Of a DNA stretch of 64,000 nt, positions 56,388 through 64,000 are shown in pieces. Source of the DNA: Variovorax sp. KK3. Its GTDB lineage: Bacteria > Pseudomonadota > Gammaproteobacteria > Burkholderiales > Burkholderiaceae_C. The notes under the pieces are model-generated. The model had not been told where the DNA came from. It saw only the letters and a program-made list of their open reading frames with translations, and ran no database searches. Location of the stretch: the NCBI RefSeq assembly GCF_001984055.1, contig NZ_LYVO01000001.1, forward strand, positions 124,001-188,000, written 5' to 3'. The position numbers and the translations under genes were made by a program. Position 1 is the stretch's first letter. Each line of letters opens with the position of its first letter.

Positions 56388-57303
56388 GACGGGCCTGACC
56401 CACGGCCGGGCTGTCTGGCTGATGGTCGCCGTGACCCTCATGTGGGCCACGGCGGGTGTGGTGACGCGCCATCTAGAGCACGCGCGCAGCTTCGAGATCA
56501 CGTTCTGGCGCAGCTTCTTCACCTTCGCCGCGCTGATCGTGATCCTGCCGGCCTGGCAGGGCCGGGCGGTTTTCGGCAGCATCCGCTCGGGCGGCCGGGC
56601 GCTCTGGATCTCCGGCGTCTGCTGGGGTGTGATGTTCACTGCGTTCATGGTCGCGCTCACCTTGACCAGCGTGGCCAATGTGCTGGTGACGATGGCGCTG
56701 GGGCCACTGCTGACCGCGCTGGCCGCGCGCGTCTTCATCGGGCACCGGCTCCCCCTGCGGACCTGGCTTGCGATCGTGGTGGCCGGCATCGGCATCGGCT
56801 GGATGTACGGTACCCAACTCGGCCACGGCGACCAGGGCGTGCTGGCGGGGACGCTGGTGGCGCTTTGCGTGCCGCTGGCCGGCGCCTGCAACTGGACCGT
56901 GGTGCAGCACGCCCATGGCAAGGGGCATGACGTGGACCTGGTGCCTTCGGTGCTGATCGGCGCCGCCCTGTGTTCGCTTTTTACGCTCCCCCTCGCATGG
57001 CCGTTTCAGGCGAATGCGCACGACGTCGGCCTGCTGGCCTTCCTGGGCGTGTTTCAGCTCGCGATTCCCTGCGTGCTATCGGTGCTCTGCGCGCGGGTGC
57101 TCAAGGCGCCCGAAGTCGCGCTGCTGGCACTGCTCGAGATCATCTTCGGCATCGCGTTCGCCTGGCTGGGCGCGGGTGAAGAGCCTGCGCCGAGCGTGCT
57201 GGCCGGGGGCGCGATGGTGATCGGTGCCCTGGTGTTCAATGAATGGCTGGGCTTGCGCGGCCGGCGCGCCGCAGCAGCGGTTGCGGTGCCCGGCCCGCAC
57301 TAA
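56350..57303 (+). CDS. EamA/DMT-family transporter
   Basis: A 317-residue protein with about ten helices, two EamA repeats (about 20-150 and 165-300). The opening LMWATAGVVTRHLEHARSFEITFWRSFF and LTSVANVLVTMALGPLLTAL match drug/metabolite transporters of the RarD/PecM type. Its ATG lies 38 bases inside the end of typA in another frame, after a TGAAGGAA site, so translation may depend on the upstream gene. The substrate is unknown. It differs from the other EamA transporter at 37671. Confidence 0.82.
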   Translation: MSASAPAAKAPSRTGLTHGRAVWLMVAVTLMWATAGVVTRHLEHARSFEITFWRSFFTFAALIVILPAWQGRAVFGSIRSGGRALWISGVCWGVMFTAFMVALTLTSVANVLVTMALGPLLTALAARVFIGHRLPLRTWLAIVVAGIGIGWMYGTQLGHGDQGVLAGTLVALCVPLAGACNWTVVQHAHGKGHDVDLVPSVLIGAALCSLFTLPLAWPFQANAHDVGLLAFLGVFQLAIPCVLSVLCARVLKAPEVALLALLEIIFGIAFAWLGAGEEPAPSVLAGGAMVIGALVFNEWLGLRGRRAAAAVAVPGPH

Positions 57304-57322
57304 CGTGGGGTTTCACCGACTT

Positions 57323-57342
57323 CGCGCCGTTTCTTCGGCGCG
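57323..57342 (+). terminator. Hairpin after the EamA gene
   Basis: CGCGCCG (57323-57329) pairs perfectly with CGGCGCG (57336-57342) around a T-rich loop. No T run follows, so a terminator role is uncertain. Confidence 0.35.
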
Positions 57343-57388
57343 TTCTGGGTGGGCCTTGATCCGTACTTTGTTTCGACAGGAATTCCCG

Positions 57389-57835
57389 ATGCGACTTTTC
57401 GCTCTCGTGCTGGCTGCAGCGGCGGCCACGACCTCCATGGGCAGTTCGGCCCAGGTGCAGGTGCACATCAACGTCCCGGGCATCGTCACCGTGGCGCCGC
57501 CCGCGCCGCGTTACGAGGTCGTGCCGGCGCCTCGCGCGGGCTACGTCTGGGCGCCCGGCCACTGGCAGTGGAATGAAAACGCCTATGCGTGGCGCCGTGG
57601 GTATTGGGAGCGGTCGCGGCCAGACTATGCATATGCGCCGGGGCGCTGGGTGCGTGCCGACGGAGGCTGGCGCTGGGTCGAGCCGGGCTGGAAGCATTCG
57701 GGCAAGCGCAGGCACGGGGGGCGTGATTTCGAGGATCGCCACCACCGCCACGACGATCATCGCCACGGGCGCGATGACCACCGTCATGGCGGCTACCACT
57801 GCCCCCCTGGGCAAGCCAAGAAGGGGCACTGCTGA
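57389..57835 (+). CDS. Secreted YXWXXGXW-repeat protein with His-rich tail
   Basis: A 148-residue exported protein: signal peptide to about 22 (ATTSMGSSAQ), then a run of aromatic repeats such as YVWAPGHWQW, YAWRRGYWERS and YAYAPGRWVR (about 52-90) that mark a widespread proteobacterial envelope family of unknown function. The last 45 residues are rich in His, Asp, Arg and Gly (RHHRHDDHRHGRDDHRHGGY), which could bind metal. ATG 57389 is the only start that keeps the signal. No strong ribosome site is seen. Confidence 0.82.
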   Translation: MRLFALVLAAAAATTSMGSSAQVQVHINVPGIVTVAPPAPRYEVVPAPRAGYVWAPGHWQWNENAYAWRRGYWERSRPDYAYAPGRWVRADGGWRWVEPGWKHSGKRRHGGRDFEDRHHRHDDHRHGRDDHRHGGYHCPPGQAKKGHC

Positions 57836-57855
57836 GCGCAGCGCCCCGGCGGCCA

Positions 57856-58245
57856 TCAGGGCCGCGCGACCTTCCAGACGTTGTTGACGCCGTCACCCGT
57901 GCGGTCGCCGACCTTCGCATCCTTGGTCCAGTAGTAGAGCGGCCAGCCCTTGTAAGCCCACTGGCGCTTGCCGTCGTCGCGCGTGACGATGGTGTAGGGG
58001 CCCATCGGCTTGGCGCCGTCGGCGGCTGCCAGCGGCGGCCAGTTGGTGGCGCAGGGGCCGTTGCATGCCGATTTGCCGCTATTGGCGGCATCGCGATCGA
58101 AGGTGTAGAGCGTCATGCCGTTCGGGCCGATCAGCACGCCGTCGGCTGTGCGGGTCGGCGTGTCCGGCGCCGATGAAGTCTTGGACATGCCGCCGCAGCC
58201 GGCCAGCAAGGCGGCCGCGAGGATCGAGGCGCTGAGCAGTTTCAT
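57856..58245 (-). CDS. Lipoprotein of the COG4315 secreted-repeat family
   Basis: A 129-residue lipoprotein with lipobox LLAGCG (Cys17). The mature part contains the family pattern LIGPNGMTLYTFDRDA, SACNGPCATNWPPL and QWAYKGWPLYYWTKDAKVGDRTGDGVNNVW, of unknown function and often coded with ECF sigma factors. It starts 33 bases after the anti-sigma gene on the same strand, behind AAGGAG, and is probably the operon's third gene. Confidence 0.85.
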   Translation of the reverse strand: MKLLSASILAAALLAGCGGMSKTSSAPDTPTRTADGVLIGPNGMTLYTFDRDAANSGKSACNGPCATNWPPLAAADGAKPMGPYTIVTRDDGKRQWAYKGWPLYYWTKDAKVGDRTGDGVNNVWKVARP

Positions 58246-58278
58246 TTGAGTTTTCTCCTTGGGGTTGATAAATCGTCG

Positions 58279-59013
58279 TCACAGCTGGCGGTAGACCGCA
58301 TCGGCCAGGCCCAGCAGTGCCTCCCGCGACAGCGGGCCCGTCAGCGCATAGCCGAGGCCCTGGTCGATCCAGTAGAAACTGGGTACCGGACCCTCGGCGG
58401 AATAGCGAAACGCCGTTTCGTCGGCCTGTCTGGCCGACGCCGGCTTCTGCGCATTTCGGTCCAGGCTGCCGATGTAAAGGGTCAGCCGCTGACCATCGCT
58501 GTTCTCGAACATGAACTGTGCCCTGGCGCCCTCGCTGCCCGGCAGCAGACGACCACCGACCAGCACGTAGCCCTGCGCCGACAGATCGGGCACCTTGAGC
58601 GGGCGGTCGAGTCGTCGCGACAGCCACTGCACAAGGTGCTGCTGTTCCGTGGCCGCCACTTCGACAGGGTGGCGCTTTTCGGGCGCGTACACGGCGTGCG
58701 CCACGGCTGCCGCATGAACGAACTCGCGTGCCGCCGGCGCCGACGCGAGCATCGCTGCGCTCTGCTGGGCGGACCAGCCCAGATGGCCGAGCCAGCCGAT
58801 GCCGAAAGCCAGCAGCAAGCTGGCCGCGATGCCGCCCCACCGCAGCCAGGCCACGTGCAGGCTCTGCCGGGCCGCCACCTGTTCGGCGGCCGCCACCAGC
58901 GAGGGCGGCACGGGCTCGTCCAGCACGTCGCGATGCAGCCGGCGCAGGGCATCGCGCTGGGCGCGCCAGCCGGCCTGGTCGGTGTCGGGTGGTCTGGCTG
59001 AAGGCGGCTTCAT
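58279..59013 (-). CDS. Membrane-anchored anti-sigma factor
   Basis: A 244-residue protein coded just downstream of an ECF sigma gene. The cytosolic part (about 1-52) has LRRLHRDVLDEPVPPSLVAA, the opening I expect for this type of anti-sigma factor; one helix follows (about 58-78, GGIAASLLLAFGIGWLGHL), then a periplasmic domain to the end. It would hold the sigma factor at the membrane until a periplasmic signal releases it. A GTG directly before the ATG is a possible alternative start. The zinc HxxxCxxC motif is absent. Confidence 0.82.
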   Translation of the reverse strand: MKPPSARPPDTDQAGWRAQRDALRRLHRDVLDEPVPPSLVAAAEQVAARQSLHVAWLRWGGIAASLLLAFGIGWLGHLGWSAQQSAAMLASAPAAREFVHAAAVAHAVYAPEKRHPVEVAATEQQHLVQWLSRRLDRPLKVPDLSAQGYVLVGGRLLPGSEGARAQFMFENSDGQRLTLYIGSLDRNAQKPASARQADETAFRYSAEGPVPSFYWIDQGLGYALTGPLSREALLGLADAVYRQL

Positions 59014-59029
59014 CACGATGCGCTCGACT

Positions 59030-59539
59030 TCACTTGAGGCGACGCAGGCCGGGACGCCCGGCGGCCGGCGGCGGCGCGCCTTCCATCAGGTCCTGCAGCC
59101 GCACGCGTGCCCGCGCCAGGCGGGACATGACCGTGCCCAGAGGAATGTTGAGTACGCGAGCCAATTGTGCGTACGACAGGTCTTCGAGCGCCACCAGCAG
59201 CAGCACCGCGCGCTGGTCTTCGGGCAGCATCATCAGGCAGCGCTGCAGGTCGATGGCACGGTCGCGGCTGCCATCGGCCCCGGGCAATTGCGGCCCCAGT
59301 TCGTCGATGTCCGCCGTGGCGCGTGGCGGTGCGCGCCGGGCCTGGCTGGCGAACACGTTGTGCATGATCGTGAAGAGCCACGCCCGCAAGTCGCTGCCGA
59401 TGATCCACAGCTGCCATTTGTGGCAGGCGCGTTCCAAGGTGTCCTGCACGAGGTCGTCGGCGGCCCAGGCATCCGCCGTCAGCGCGCGCGCATAACGGCG
59501 CAGGCTGGGGATGTGGTCGATGAGGGCTCGTGAATCCAT
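59030..59539 (-). CDS. ECF-type RNA polymerase sigma factor
   Basis: A 169-residue sigma-70 family member with only regions 2 and 4. Region 2 (about 12-75) has ADDLVQDTLERACHKW and LRAWLFTIMHNVF; region 4 (about 110-160) has LPEDQRAVLLLVALEDLSYAQLARVLNIPLGTVMSRLARAR. ATG 59539 is chosen because the frame upstream lacks sigma similarity. The anti-sigma gene follows after 16 bases. The trigger cannot be read from the sequence; envelope or oxidative stress is the usual theme. Confidence 0.9.
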   Translation of the reverse strand: MDSRALIDHIPSLRRYARALTADAWAADDLVQDTLERACHKWQLWIIGSDLRAWLFTIMHNVFASQARRAPPRATADIDELGPQLPGADGSRDRAIDLQRCLMMLPEDQRAVLLLVALEDLSYAQLARVLNIPLGTVMSRLARARVRLQDLMEGAPPPAAGRPGLRRLK

Positions 59540-59548
59540 CGCTGCACA

Positions 59549-59575
59549 AACGCCTGGGCGTTGCAGTTTATTCCC
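59549..59575 (-). promoter_or_regulatory. Candidate ECF-type promoter of the sigma operon
   Basis: On the minus strand, GGGAATAA (59575-59568) and CGTT (59552-59549) are 15 bases apart, resembling GAAT/AAC-type -35 and CGT-type -10 elements of autoregulated ECF sigma factors. The RNA would begin about 4 bases before the ATG, near-leaderless. No matching copy was noticed before the lipoprotein or fasciclin genes. Confidence 0.4.
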
Positions 59576-59599
59576 GCGCCGCAAAAAAATATCGGTCTT

Positions 59600-60175
59600 C
59601 TAACGCTCGGGTCGAAGCACCCGCGGCTTCAGGGCCCGTGCCGGGTTGCCGCCGTATACCGTCCAGGCGTCGAGCGAGCGGAATGCCACCGCGCGGGCGC
59701 CCAGCACCGCGCCTTCGCCCACCGTCACGCCGGGGCCCACGAAGGCCTCTGCCGCGATCCAGGCGCCAGCGCCGATGGTGATGGGGCTGGCCGTCAGCTG
59801 GAAGGTCGGCGAGGCGATGTCGTGCGTGCCGGCGCAGAGGTGCGCGCCCTGCGAGACCAATGCGGCCTGGCCCAACGTGATCGGCGCCATGTTGTAGCAG
59901 TTCACTCGCTCGGCCAGCAGGGCGCGGTCCGCAAGGTGCAGGTGGGGCGGATACCAAACCTTGGCGCTGCCGCGCACATCGCACGACTCGCCCAGCTGCG
60001 CGCCGAAGAGCTTCAGCAGGAAGCGGCGCCAGAAGCGCATCTGCGGCGGCGTCCAGGAGGCCAGCACGGCCCAGCTGACGTTCCAGGCCGCTCGCAGCAG
60101 GCGGTTGCGCAACGAAAAACTGGGTCCGCCCTCGAGCGGGTTGGTGCTCTCGGCGTCGAGCGGTTGTGCGGCCAT
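59600..60175 (-). CDS. WcaF-like left-handed beta-helix acetyltransferase
   Basis: A 191-residue acyltransferase of the WcaF/maltose O-acetyltransferase group. The hexapeptide repeats run from about 60 to 175, with the catalytic-type His in GAHLCAGTHDIASP and the closing VYGGNPARALKPR. The N-terminal extension has a helix LLRAAWNVSWAVLASW. Enzymes of this kind acetylate polysaccharide or sugar-lipid precursors. It stands alone next to smpB, without a visible polysaccharide cluster. Confidence 0.82.
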   Translation of the reverse strand: MAAQPLDAESTNPLEGGPSFSLRNRLLRAAWNVSWAVLASWTPPQMRFWRRFLLKLFGAQLGESCDVRGSAKVWYPPHLHLADRALLAERVNCYNMAPITLGQAALVSQGAHLCAGTHDIASPTFQLTASPITIGAGAWIAAEAFVGPGVTVGEGAVLGARAVAFRSLDAWTVYGGNPARALKPRVLRPER

Positions 60176-60190
60176 GGAAGAGGGCTCCTT

Positions 60191-60667
60191 CTAGCGGTTG
60201 CGGCTTTTCATCGCGCGTTCGACCTCGCGCTTGCCTTCGCGGTCCTTGATGGTGTCGCGCTTGTCGTGCTCGGCCTTGCCCTTGGCCAAAGCGATCTCGC
60301 ACTTCACCTTGCCGGCTTTCCAATGCAGGTTGAGCGGCACCAAGGTGTAGCCCTTCTGCTCCACCTTGCCGATCAGGCGGCGGATCTGTTCCTTGTGCAG
60401 CAGCAGCTTCTTGGTGCGCACGGAGTCCGGGTTGACGTGGGTCGAGGCGGACTTCAGCGGATTGATCTGGCAGCCGATGACGAAGAGCTCGCCGTCGCGG
60501 ATCACCACGTAGCCATCCGTCAGCTGCACCTTGCCCTCGCGCAGCGACTTCACTTCCCAGCCTTCCAGCACCATGCCGGCCTCGAAGCGCTCTTCGAAGA
60601 AGTAGTTGTAGGCGGCCTTCTTGTTGTCCGCGATGCGCGAAGGAGTGTCTTGTTTCTTGGTAGCCAT
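60191..60667 (-). CDS. smpB: SmpB, trans-translation partner of tmRNA
   Basis: Binds tmRNA and lets it enter stalled ribosomes. The 158 residues (E. coli 160) start [20 protein letters not shown] and contain [23 protein letters not shown], the [16 protein letters not shown] segment and the basic C-terminal tail [14 protein letters not shown] that occupies the decoding site. The gene for tmRNA is not in the 167-base gap upstream, which is shared with ratA. The ATG is chosen to match the family start. Confidence 0.95.
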   Translation of the reverse strand: MATKKQDTPSRIADNKKAAYNYFFEERFEAGMVLEGWEVKSLREGKVQLTDGYVVIRDGELFVIGCQINPLKSASTHVNPDSVRTKKLLLHKEQIRRLIGKVEQKGYTLVPLNLHWKAGKVKCEIALAKGKAEHDKRDTIKDREGKREVERAMKSRNR

Positions 60668-60834
60668 GGCTTCGTCAGTTGGGGGCGCATGGCAACCGCT
60701 CAACTTCTGGCGCACACACGGTCGGAGATTCTATGAAATGGGCCGGGGCACCCGACTCGATCGCCTTGTGCGCCGCCGCCCCGCGAGCCGGCGCGGTGGC
60801 CTCCATACAATCGACCGAAGCCTGATACGACTTC

Positions 60835-61281
60835 ATGAAAACAGTCCACAAGTCCGTCCTGATCTGGTACAGCACCGAGGAGATGTACAACCTGGTCACC
60901 GACGTCGCGAAGTACCCCGAGTTCCTGCCCTGGTGCGACCGGTCGCGCGTGATCGAGCAAGACGGCAACGGCATGACCGCCGAGGTCGGCCTGGCCTTCA
61001 GCGGCTTTCACCACAGCTTCACCACGCGCAACACCCATGTCCCTGGCCGCGAAGTGCACCTGCGGCTGGTGGACGGGCCCTTTTCCCACCTCGAAGGCGC
61101 ATGGAAGTTCATGCCCGTGGGCGAGGAAGGCGAACGCGCCTGCCGCGTGGAGCTCGACCTGAGCTACGGCTTCAGCAACTTCGCGCTGCAGGCGCTGGTC
61201 GGGCCGGTGTTCGACAAGATCGCCTCCAACCTGGTCGAGGCCTTCGTGAAGCGCGCCGAGCACGTCTACGGCCAAAGCTGA
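60835..61281 (+). CDS. ratA: RatA-like START/coenzyme Q-binding protein
   Basis: A 148-residue START-fold protein. In E. coli RatA is reported to bind 50S subunits and block association, and the mitochondrial relative Coq10 binds ubiquinone. The opening VHKSVLIWYSTEEMYNLVTDVAKYPEFLPWC and LVDGPFSHLEGAWKFMP are diagnostic. It is divergent from smpB, the typical arrangement, and overlaps the RatB/RnfH-like gene by one base. Confidence 0.92.
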   Translation: MKTVHKSVLIWYSTEEMYNLVTDVAKYPEFLPWCDRSRVIEQDGNGMTAEVGLAFSGFHHSFTTRNTHVPGREVHLRLVDGPFSHLEGAWKFMPVGEEGERACRVELDLSYGFSNFALQALVGPVFDKIASNLVEAFVKRAEHVYGQS

Positions 61282-61616
61282 TGCCCCGCGTGACGGTCGC
61301 CTACGCGCCGGCTGAGCGCGACGTGCTCGAGTCGGTCGTCGACGTGGCCGAGGGCGCCACGGTCCGGGATGCATTGCGCGAAAGCGGCCTTGTGGCACGC
61401 CATGCCGAGCTTGGCGACGAGCAAGCGATGGTGCCCGGCATCTGGGGGCGGGCGGTGGCCTGGGACCACGCGGTGCAGAACCTGGATCGCATCGAACTCT
61501 GCCGGCCTCTCACGGCCGATCCCAAGATCGCGCGGCGCGAGCGATTTCGTCAGCAGGGCGCGCGGGGCACCGGCCTGTTCGCGAGCCGGCGCAAAGGCGG
61601 CAAGCCGGGCTATTGA
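61281..61616 (+). CDS. ratB: RnfH/RatB-like ubiquitin-fold protein
   Basis: A 111-residue beta-grasp protein of the RnfH family. MPRVTVAYAPAERDVLESVV, GIWGRAVAWDHAVQNLDRIELCRPLTADPK and the basic tail (RRERFRQQGARGTGLF) match RatB, the partner coded after ratA. The ATG overlaps the ratA stop. An extended frame upstream is ratA sequence. Its function is unknown. Confidence 0.9.
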   Translation: MPRVTVAYAPAERDVLESVVDVAEGATVRDALRESGLVARHAELGDEQAMVPGIWGRAVAWDHAVQNLDRIELCRPLTADPKIARRERFRQQGARGTGLFASRRKGGKPGY

Positions 61617-61679
61617 TTACCCAAGAAGCGGCAATAGGCGTCCGCAAAGGAAAGGGCGGCGAGCCGCGACTGAAAACGA

Positions 61680-62225
61680 CTACTTGCAGTCGCTGGCGAT
61701 CACGGAATCCAGTCGCTGCGTTTCGGCGGCGCGTGCCTTGTCGTCCATGACCTCGCGTTCACCCGCTGCGTTGAGGCGGGCGACGCGGATGCCGCTGTCC
61801 ATCGTCGCCTTGCCTTGCCTTGCGCGCTGGCAGTTGTCGGCCTTGGCCTGGGCCACCTTCTGCGCTTCGGCTGCCTGCTTGGCCTTTTCGGCTTCTTCGG
61901 CCTTGCGCGCTTTTTCAGCGAGTTCCTTGTCCACGCCGGTGGGCTTGGCACTCGCTCCGCCGGCGGCGGCGTTCGGTGCGGACGCCGGGGCCGCCGCGGC
62001 TTGGCTGTTGCCTGCGTCGGGCGTGGGCGACGGACTGAAGGTGACGCGCCCCGACGAAGGCGGGCCAGGGCGACGAAGGATGTTCTTCTCTGGAATGTCA
62101 GGCGGGGGCGAGGTGTCGCTGAAGACCTTCTTGTTGTTCTGATCGATCCACTGCCATTGGGCCTGGGCAGCCGTTGCCCCGAACAGGCAGGCGGATCCGA
62201 TGACGAGCAGGTGCGCGAGCTTCAT
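61680..62225 (-). CDS. DUF4124-domain exported protein
   Basis: A 181-residue exported protein. The signal peptide ends near AQA-Q (about 22), followed by the DUF4124 motif WQWIDQNNKKVFSDTSPPPDI (about 24-45). A Pro/Ala/Gly-rich stretch, a Lys/Glu/Ala-rich charged helix (about 100-135) and a C-terminal part with two cysteines (NCQRAR and SDCK) complete it. Function unknown. It converges with the ratA-ratB pair (63-base gap) and is divergent from guaB across 148 bases. Confidence 0.82.
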   Translation of the reverse strand: MKLAHLLVIGSACLFGATAAQAQWQWIDQNNKKVFSDTSPPPDIPEKNILRRPGPPSSGRVTFSPSPTPDAGNSQAAAAPASAPNAAAGGASAKPTGVDKELAEKARKAEEAEKAKQAAEAQKVAQAKADNCQRARQGKATMDSGIRVARLNAAGEREVMDDKARAAETQRLDSVIASDCK

Positions 62226-62346
62226 GGGCGCAGTTTAGCGCTGCCTTACGTTTTGCAACGTTTCAGGGTGTGCATTTTCCAGATTCGCGCAGCGTTTGGC
62301 TCACATCCCGATGGGCCCGCGCGCCAGCCGGGCATGGGGCCATCGT

Positions 62347-62352
62347 TACAAT
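62347..62352 (+). promoter_or_regulatory. Possible -10 box of guaB
   Basis: TACAAT lies 22 bases before ATG 62374, followed by the ribosome site TGGAG. No -35 is visible. Confidence 0.35.
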
Positions 62353-62373
62353 CCGTCTTTTGGAGCCTCACCC

Positions 62374-63843
62374 ATGCGCCTTCTCGGCAAAGCGCTCACC
62401 TTCGACGACGTGTTGCTGGTGCCAGCCTTCTCCCAGGTCCTGCCCAAGGACACCTCCCTCGCCACCAAGCTCTCCCGGAACATCACGCTGAACCTGCCGC
62501 TCGTCTCCGCGGCTATGGACACCGTGACCGAAGCCCGCCTTGCCATCGCCATGGCGCAAGAGGGCGGCATCGGGATCGTTCACAAGAACCTCACGGCGGC
62601 CGAGCAAGCCGCCCAGGTCGCCAAGGTGAAGCGCTACGAATCGGGCGTGCTGCGCGATCCGGTCGTCATCACGCCCAGCCACACCGTGTTCCAGGTGCTG
62701 CAGCTGTCTGAAGAACTCGGCATCTCGGGCTTCCCGGTGGTCGACGGCGGCAAGGTCGTCGGGATCGTGACCAACCGAGACCTGCGCTTCGAGAGCCGTT
62801 ACGACGTGCCGGTCACAGAGATCATGACGCCGCGCGAACGCCTGATCACCGTGTCGGAGGGCACCACGCCGGCGGAGGCGAAGGCGCTCCTGAACAAGCA
62901 CAAGCTCGAGCGCCTGCTGGTCATCAACACCGCCTGGGAGCTCAAGGGCCTCATCACCGTCAAGGACATCGCGAAGCAGACCAGCTTTCCCAACGCGGCG
63001 CGCGACGCCAGCGGGCGCCTCCGGGTGGGTGCAGCGGTCGGGGTGGGCGAGGGCACGGAGGAACGCGTCGAGGCACTGGTCAAGGCCGGCGTCGATGCCA
63101 TCGTGGTCGACACCGCCCACGGTCACAGCGCCGGCGTCATCGAACGCGTGCGCTGGGTCAAGAAGAACTATCCGCAGGTCGACGTGATCGGCGGCAACAT
63201 CGCCACCGGCGACGCCGCCCGCGCGCTGGCCGACGCAGGCGCCGATGCGGTGAAGGTCGGCATCGGCCCCGGCTCCATCTGCACCACCCGCATCGTGGCC
63301 GGCGTGGGCGTGCCGCAGATTATGGCGGTCGACAGCGTGGCCACCGCGCTGCAGGGCAGCGGCATTCCGCTGATCGCCGACGGCGGCATCCGCTACTCGG
63401 GCGACATCGCCAAGGCCATCGCGGCCGGTGCCAGCACCGTGATGATGGGCGGCATGTTCGCCGGCACCGAAGAGGCGCCAGGCGAAATCGTGCTGTTCCA
63501 GGGCCGCAGCTACAAAAGCTACCGCGGCATGGGCTCCATCGGCGCGATGCAGCAGGGCAGCGCCGACCGCTACTTCCAGGAATCGACCACCGGCAACCCC
63601 AATGCCGACAAGCTGGTGCCCGAAGGCATCGAAGGCCGGGTCCCGTACAAGGGCTCGATGGTGTCGATCATCTACCAGATGTCCGGCGGCTTGCGCGCCA
63701 GCATGGGCTACTGCGGTTGCGCCTCCATCGAGGACATGAAGAACAAGGCCGAGTTCGTCGAAATCACCACCGCCGGCATCCGCGAAAGCCACGTGCACGA
63801 CGTTCAGATCACGAAGGAAGCCCCGAACTATCGGGCGGAGTAG
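62374..63843 (+). CDS. guaB: GuaB, inosine-5'-monophosphate dehydrogenase
   Basis: Oxidises IMP to XMP with NAD, the committing step of GMP synthesis. The 489 residues (E. coli 488) have the barrel start [17 protein letters not shown], two CBS domains (about 95-205) that sense nucleotides, the catalytic loop GPGSICTTR, and the flap [15 protein letters not shown] 62374 gives the family start. guaA follows, 114 bases further, so the two GMP steps are adjacent. Confidence 0.96.
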   Translation: MRLLGKALTFDDVLLVPAFSQVLPKDTSLATKLSRNITLNLPLVSAAMDTVTEARLAIAMAQEGGIGIVHKNLTAAEQAAQVAKVKRYESGVLRDPVVITPSHTVFQVLQLSEELGISGFPVVDGGKVVGIVTNRDLRFESRYDVPVTEIMTPRERLITVSEGTTPAEAKALLNKHKLERLLVINTAWELKGLITVKDIAKQTSFPNAARDASGRLRVGAAVGVGEGTEERVEALVKAGVDAIVVDTAHGHSAGVIERVRWVKKNYPQVDVIGGNIATGDAARALADAGADAVKVGIGPGSICTTRIVAGVGVPQIMAVDSVATALQGSGIPLIADGGIRYSGDIAKAIAAGASTVMMGGMFAGTEEAPGEIVLFQGRSYKSYRGMGSIGAMQQGSADRYFQESTTGNPNADKLVPEGIEGRVPYKGSMVSIIYQMSGGLRASMGYCGCASIEDMKNKAEFVEITTAGIRESHVHDVQITKEAPNYRAE

Positions 63844-63874
63844 CCGGGAGCTGCCTTCCAGGCAAGGAATCGCA

Positions 63875-63899
63875 GGGCCGCGTGGACAACACGCGGCCC
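63875..63899 (+). terminator. Hairpin between guaB and guaA
   Basis: GGGCCGCGTG (63875-63884) and CACGCGGCCC (63890-63899) form 10 perfect pairs with a 5-base loop. The trailing DNA has few Ts, so it may only partly stop transcription. Confidence 0.55.
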
Positions 63900-63957
63900 G
63901 ATTGCATTTCTAGCTACTACCGACGCACTGTCTGCCTCAGTTTTTGAAAAGCCCCCC

Positions 63958-64000
63958 ATGCAACACCAGAAGATCCTCATCCTCGACTTCGGCTCCCAGG
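63958..64000 (+). CDS. guaA: GuaA, GMP synthase, 5' end only
   Basis: Only the first 14 codons are in the window: MQHQKILILDFGSQ, the start of the glutamine amidotransferase domain of GMP synthase (LILDFGSQ is its signature). With guaB next to it, the assignment is reliable although almost the whole gene lies outside. Confidence 0.88.
   Translation, partial: MQHQKILILDFGSQ

Noticed and set aside
58079..58840. Minus-strand open frame overlapping the anti-sigma and lipoprotein genes
   Set aside because: It runs in another frame across two genes with clear signal or membrane features and has an Arg/Gly-rich nonsense composition.
60668..60834. Possible tmRNA gene beside smpB
   Set aside because: The gap is only 167 bases, too short for tmRNA, and shows no tRNA-like Ala acceptor or T-arm.

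Overview
The window is about 64 kb of GC-rich, densely packed, mostly housekeeping chromosome. Gene order and protein similarity point to a betaproteobacterium of the order Burkholderiales, most likely a Comamonadaceae member close to Variovorax. Supporting signs are the maf-rng, rimP-nusA-infB-rbfA-truB-typA and smpB/ratA-ratB/guaB-guaA neighbourhoods, the argA-dapCDE cluster, and the heavy use of GTG starts and 4-base ATGA/GTGA overlaps. This is inference from remembered families; no database search was possible. No gap between genes exceeds 300 bases. I see no insertion sequence, prophage, integrase or CRISPR array.

Layout. 1-2495: end of maf, then rng, then a PemK/MazF-like toxin-antitoxin pair behind an AT-rich palindrome. 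2536-7075: msbA, divergent from the tolB-pal-cpoB envelope operon. 7092-8029: tcdA and tRNA-Lys. 8122-10102: an accessory patch with a phosphatase, two coupled small ORFs, a GAF protein and a small ORF. 10272-20244 (minus): an almost gapless gene string, vapBC-argA-dapC-dapD-pilU-dapE-prmB-yheS-DUF697-like. It combines a toxin-antitoxin module, arginine and lysine/peptidoglycan precursor synthesis, a pilus ATPase and ribosome-related genes. 20313-24418: hrpA and a DUF3309 microprotein. 24579-29350 (minus): lptF-lptG-cbiX, then a CysB-like regulator coupled to a methionine aminotransferase. 29372-33051: pepA-holC-hypothetical, then a Liv-type binding protein. 33139-35256 (minus): a stand-alone receiver protein, tRNA-Ser(GGA) and a qmcA/nfeD pair.

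35375-40223: a large basic amino acid decarboxylase, an EamA transporter, a fasciclin protein and a probably periplasmic ATP-dependent DNA ligase. 40292-48000: fabI, divergent from yejABEF (peptide/microcin C-type ABC importer), plus an MFS transporter. 48029-57303: the translation/transcription operon rimP-nusA-infB-rbfA-truB-typA behind a structured leader, then a second EamA transporter. 57389-59539: a YXWXXGXW-type secreted protein, and an ECF sigma/anti-sigma/lipoprotein set. 59600-64000: an acetyltransferase, smpB, ratA-ratB, a DUF4124 protein, guaB and the first codons of guaA.

I did not find an obviously new multi-gene system. The items most worth checking are: the vapBC module placed 10 bases upstream of argA at the head of the arg/dap gene string; the two-hairpin rimP leader with mutually exclusive pairing; the possibly leaderless two-gene accessory unit at 8771-9249; the secreted DNA ligase; the ECF operon with a near-leaderless promoter; and the inverted repeat in front of the decarboxylase.
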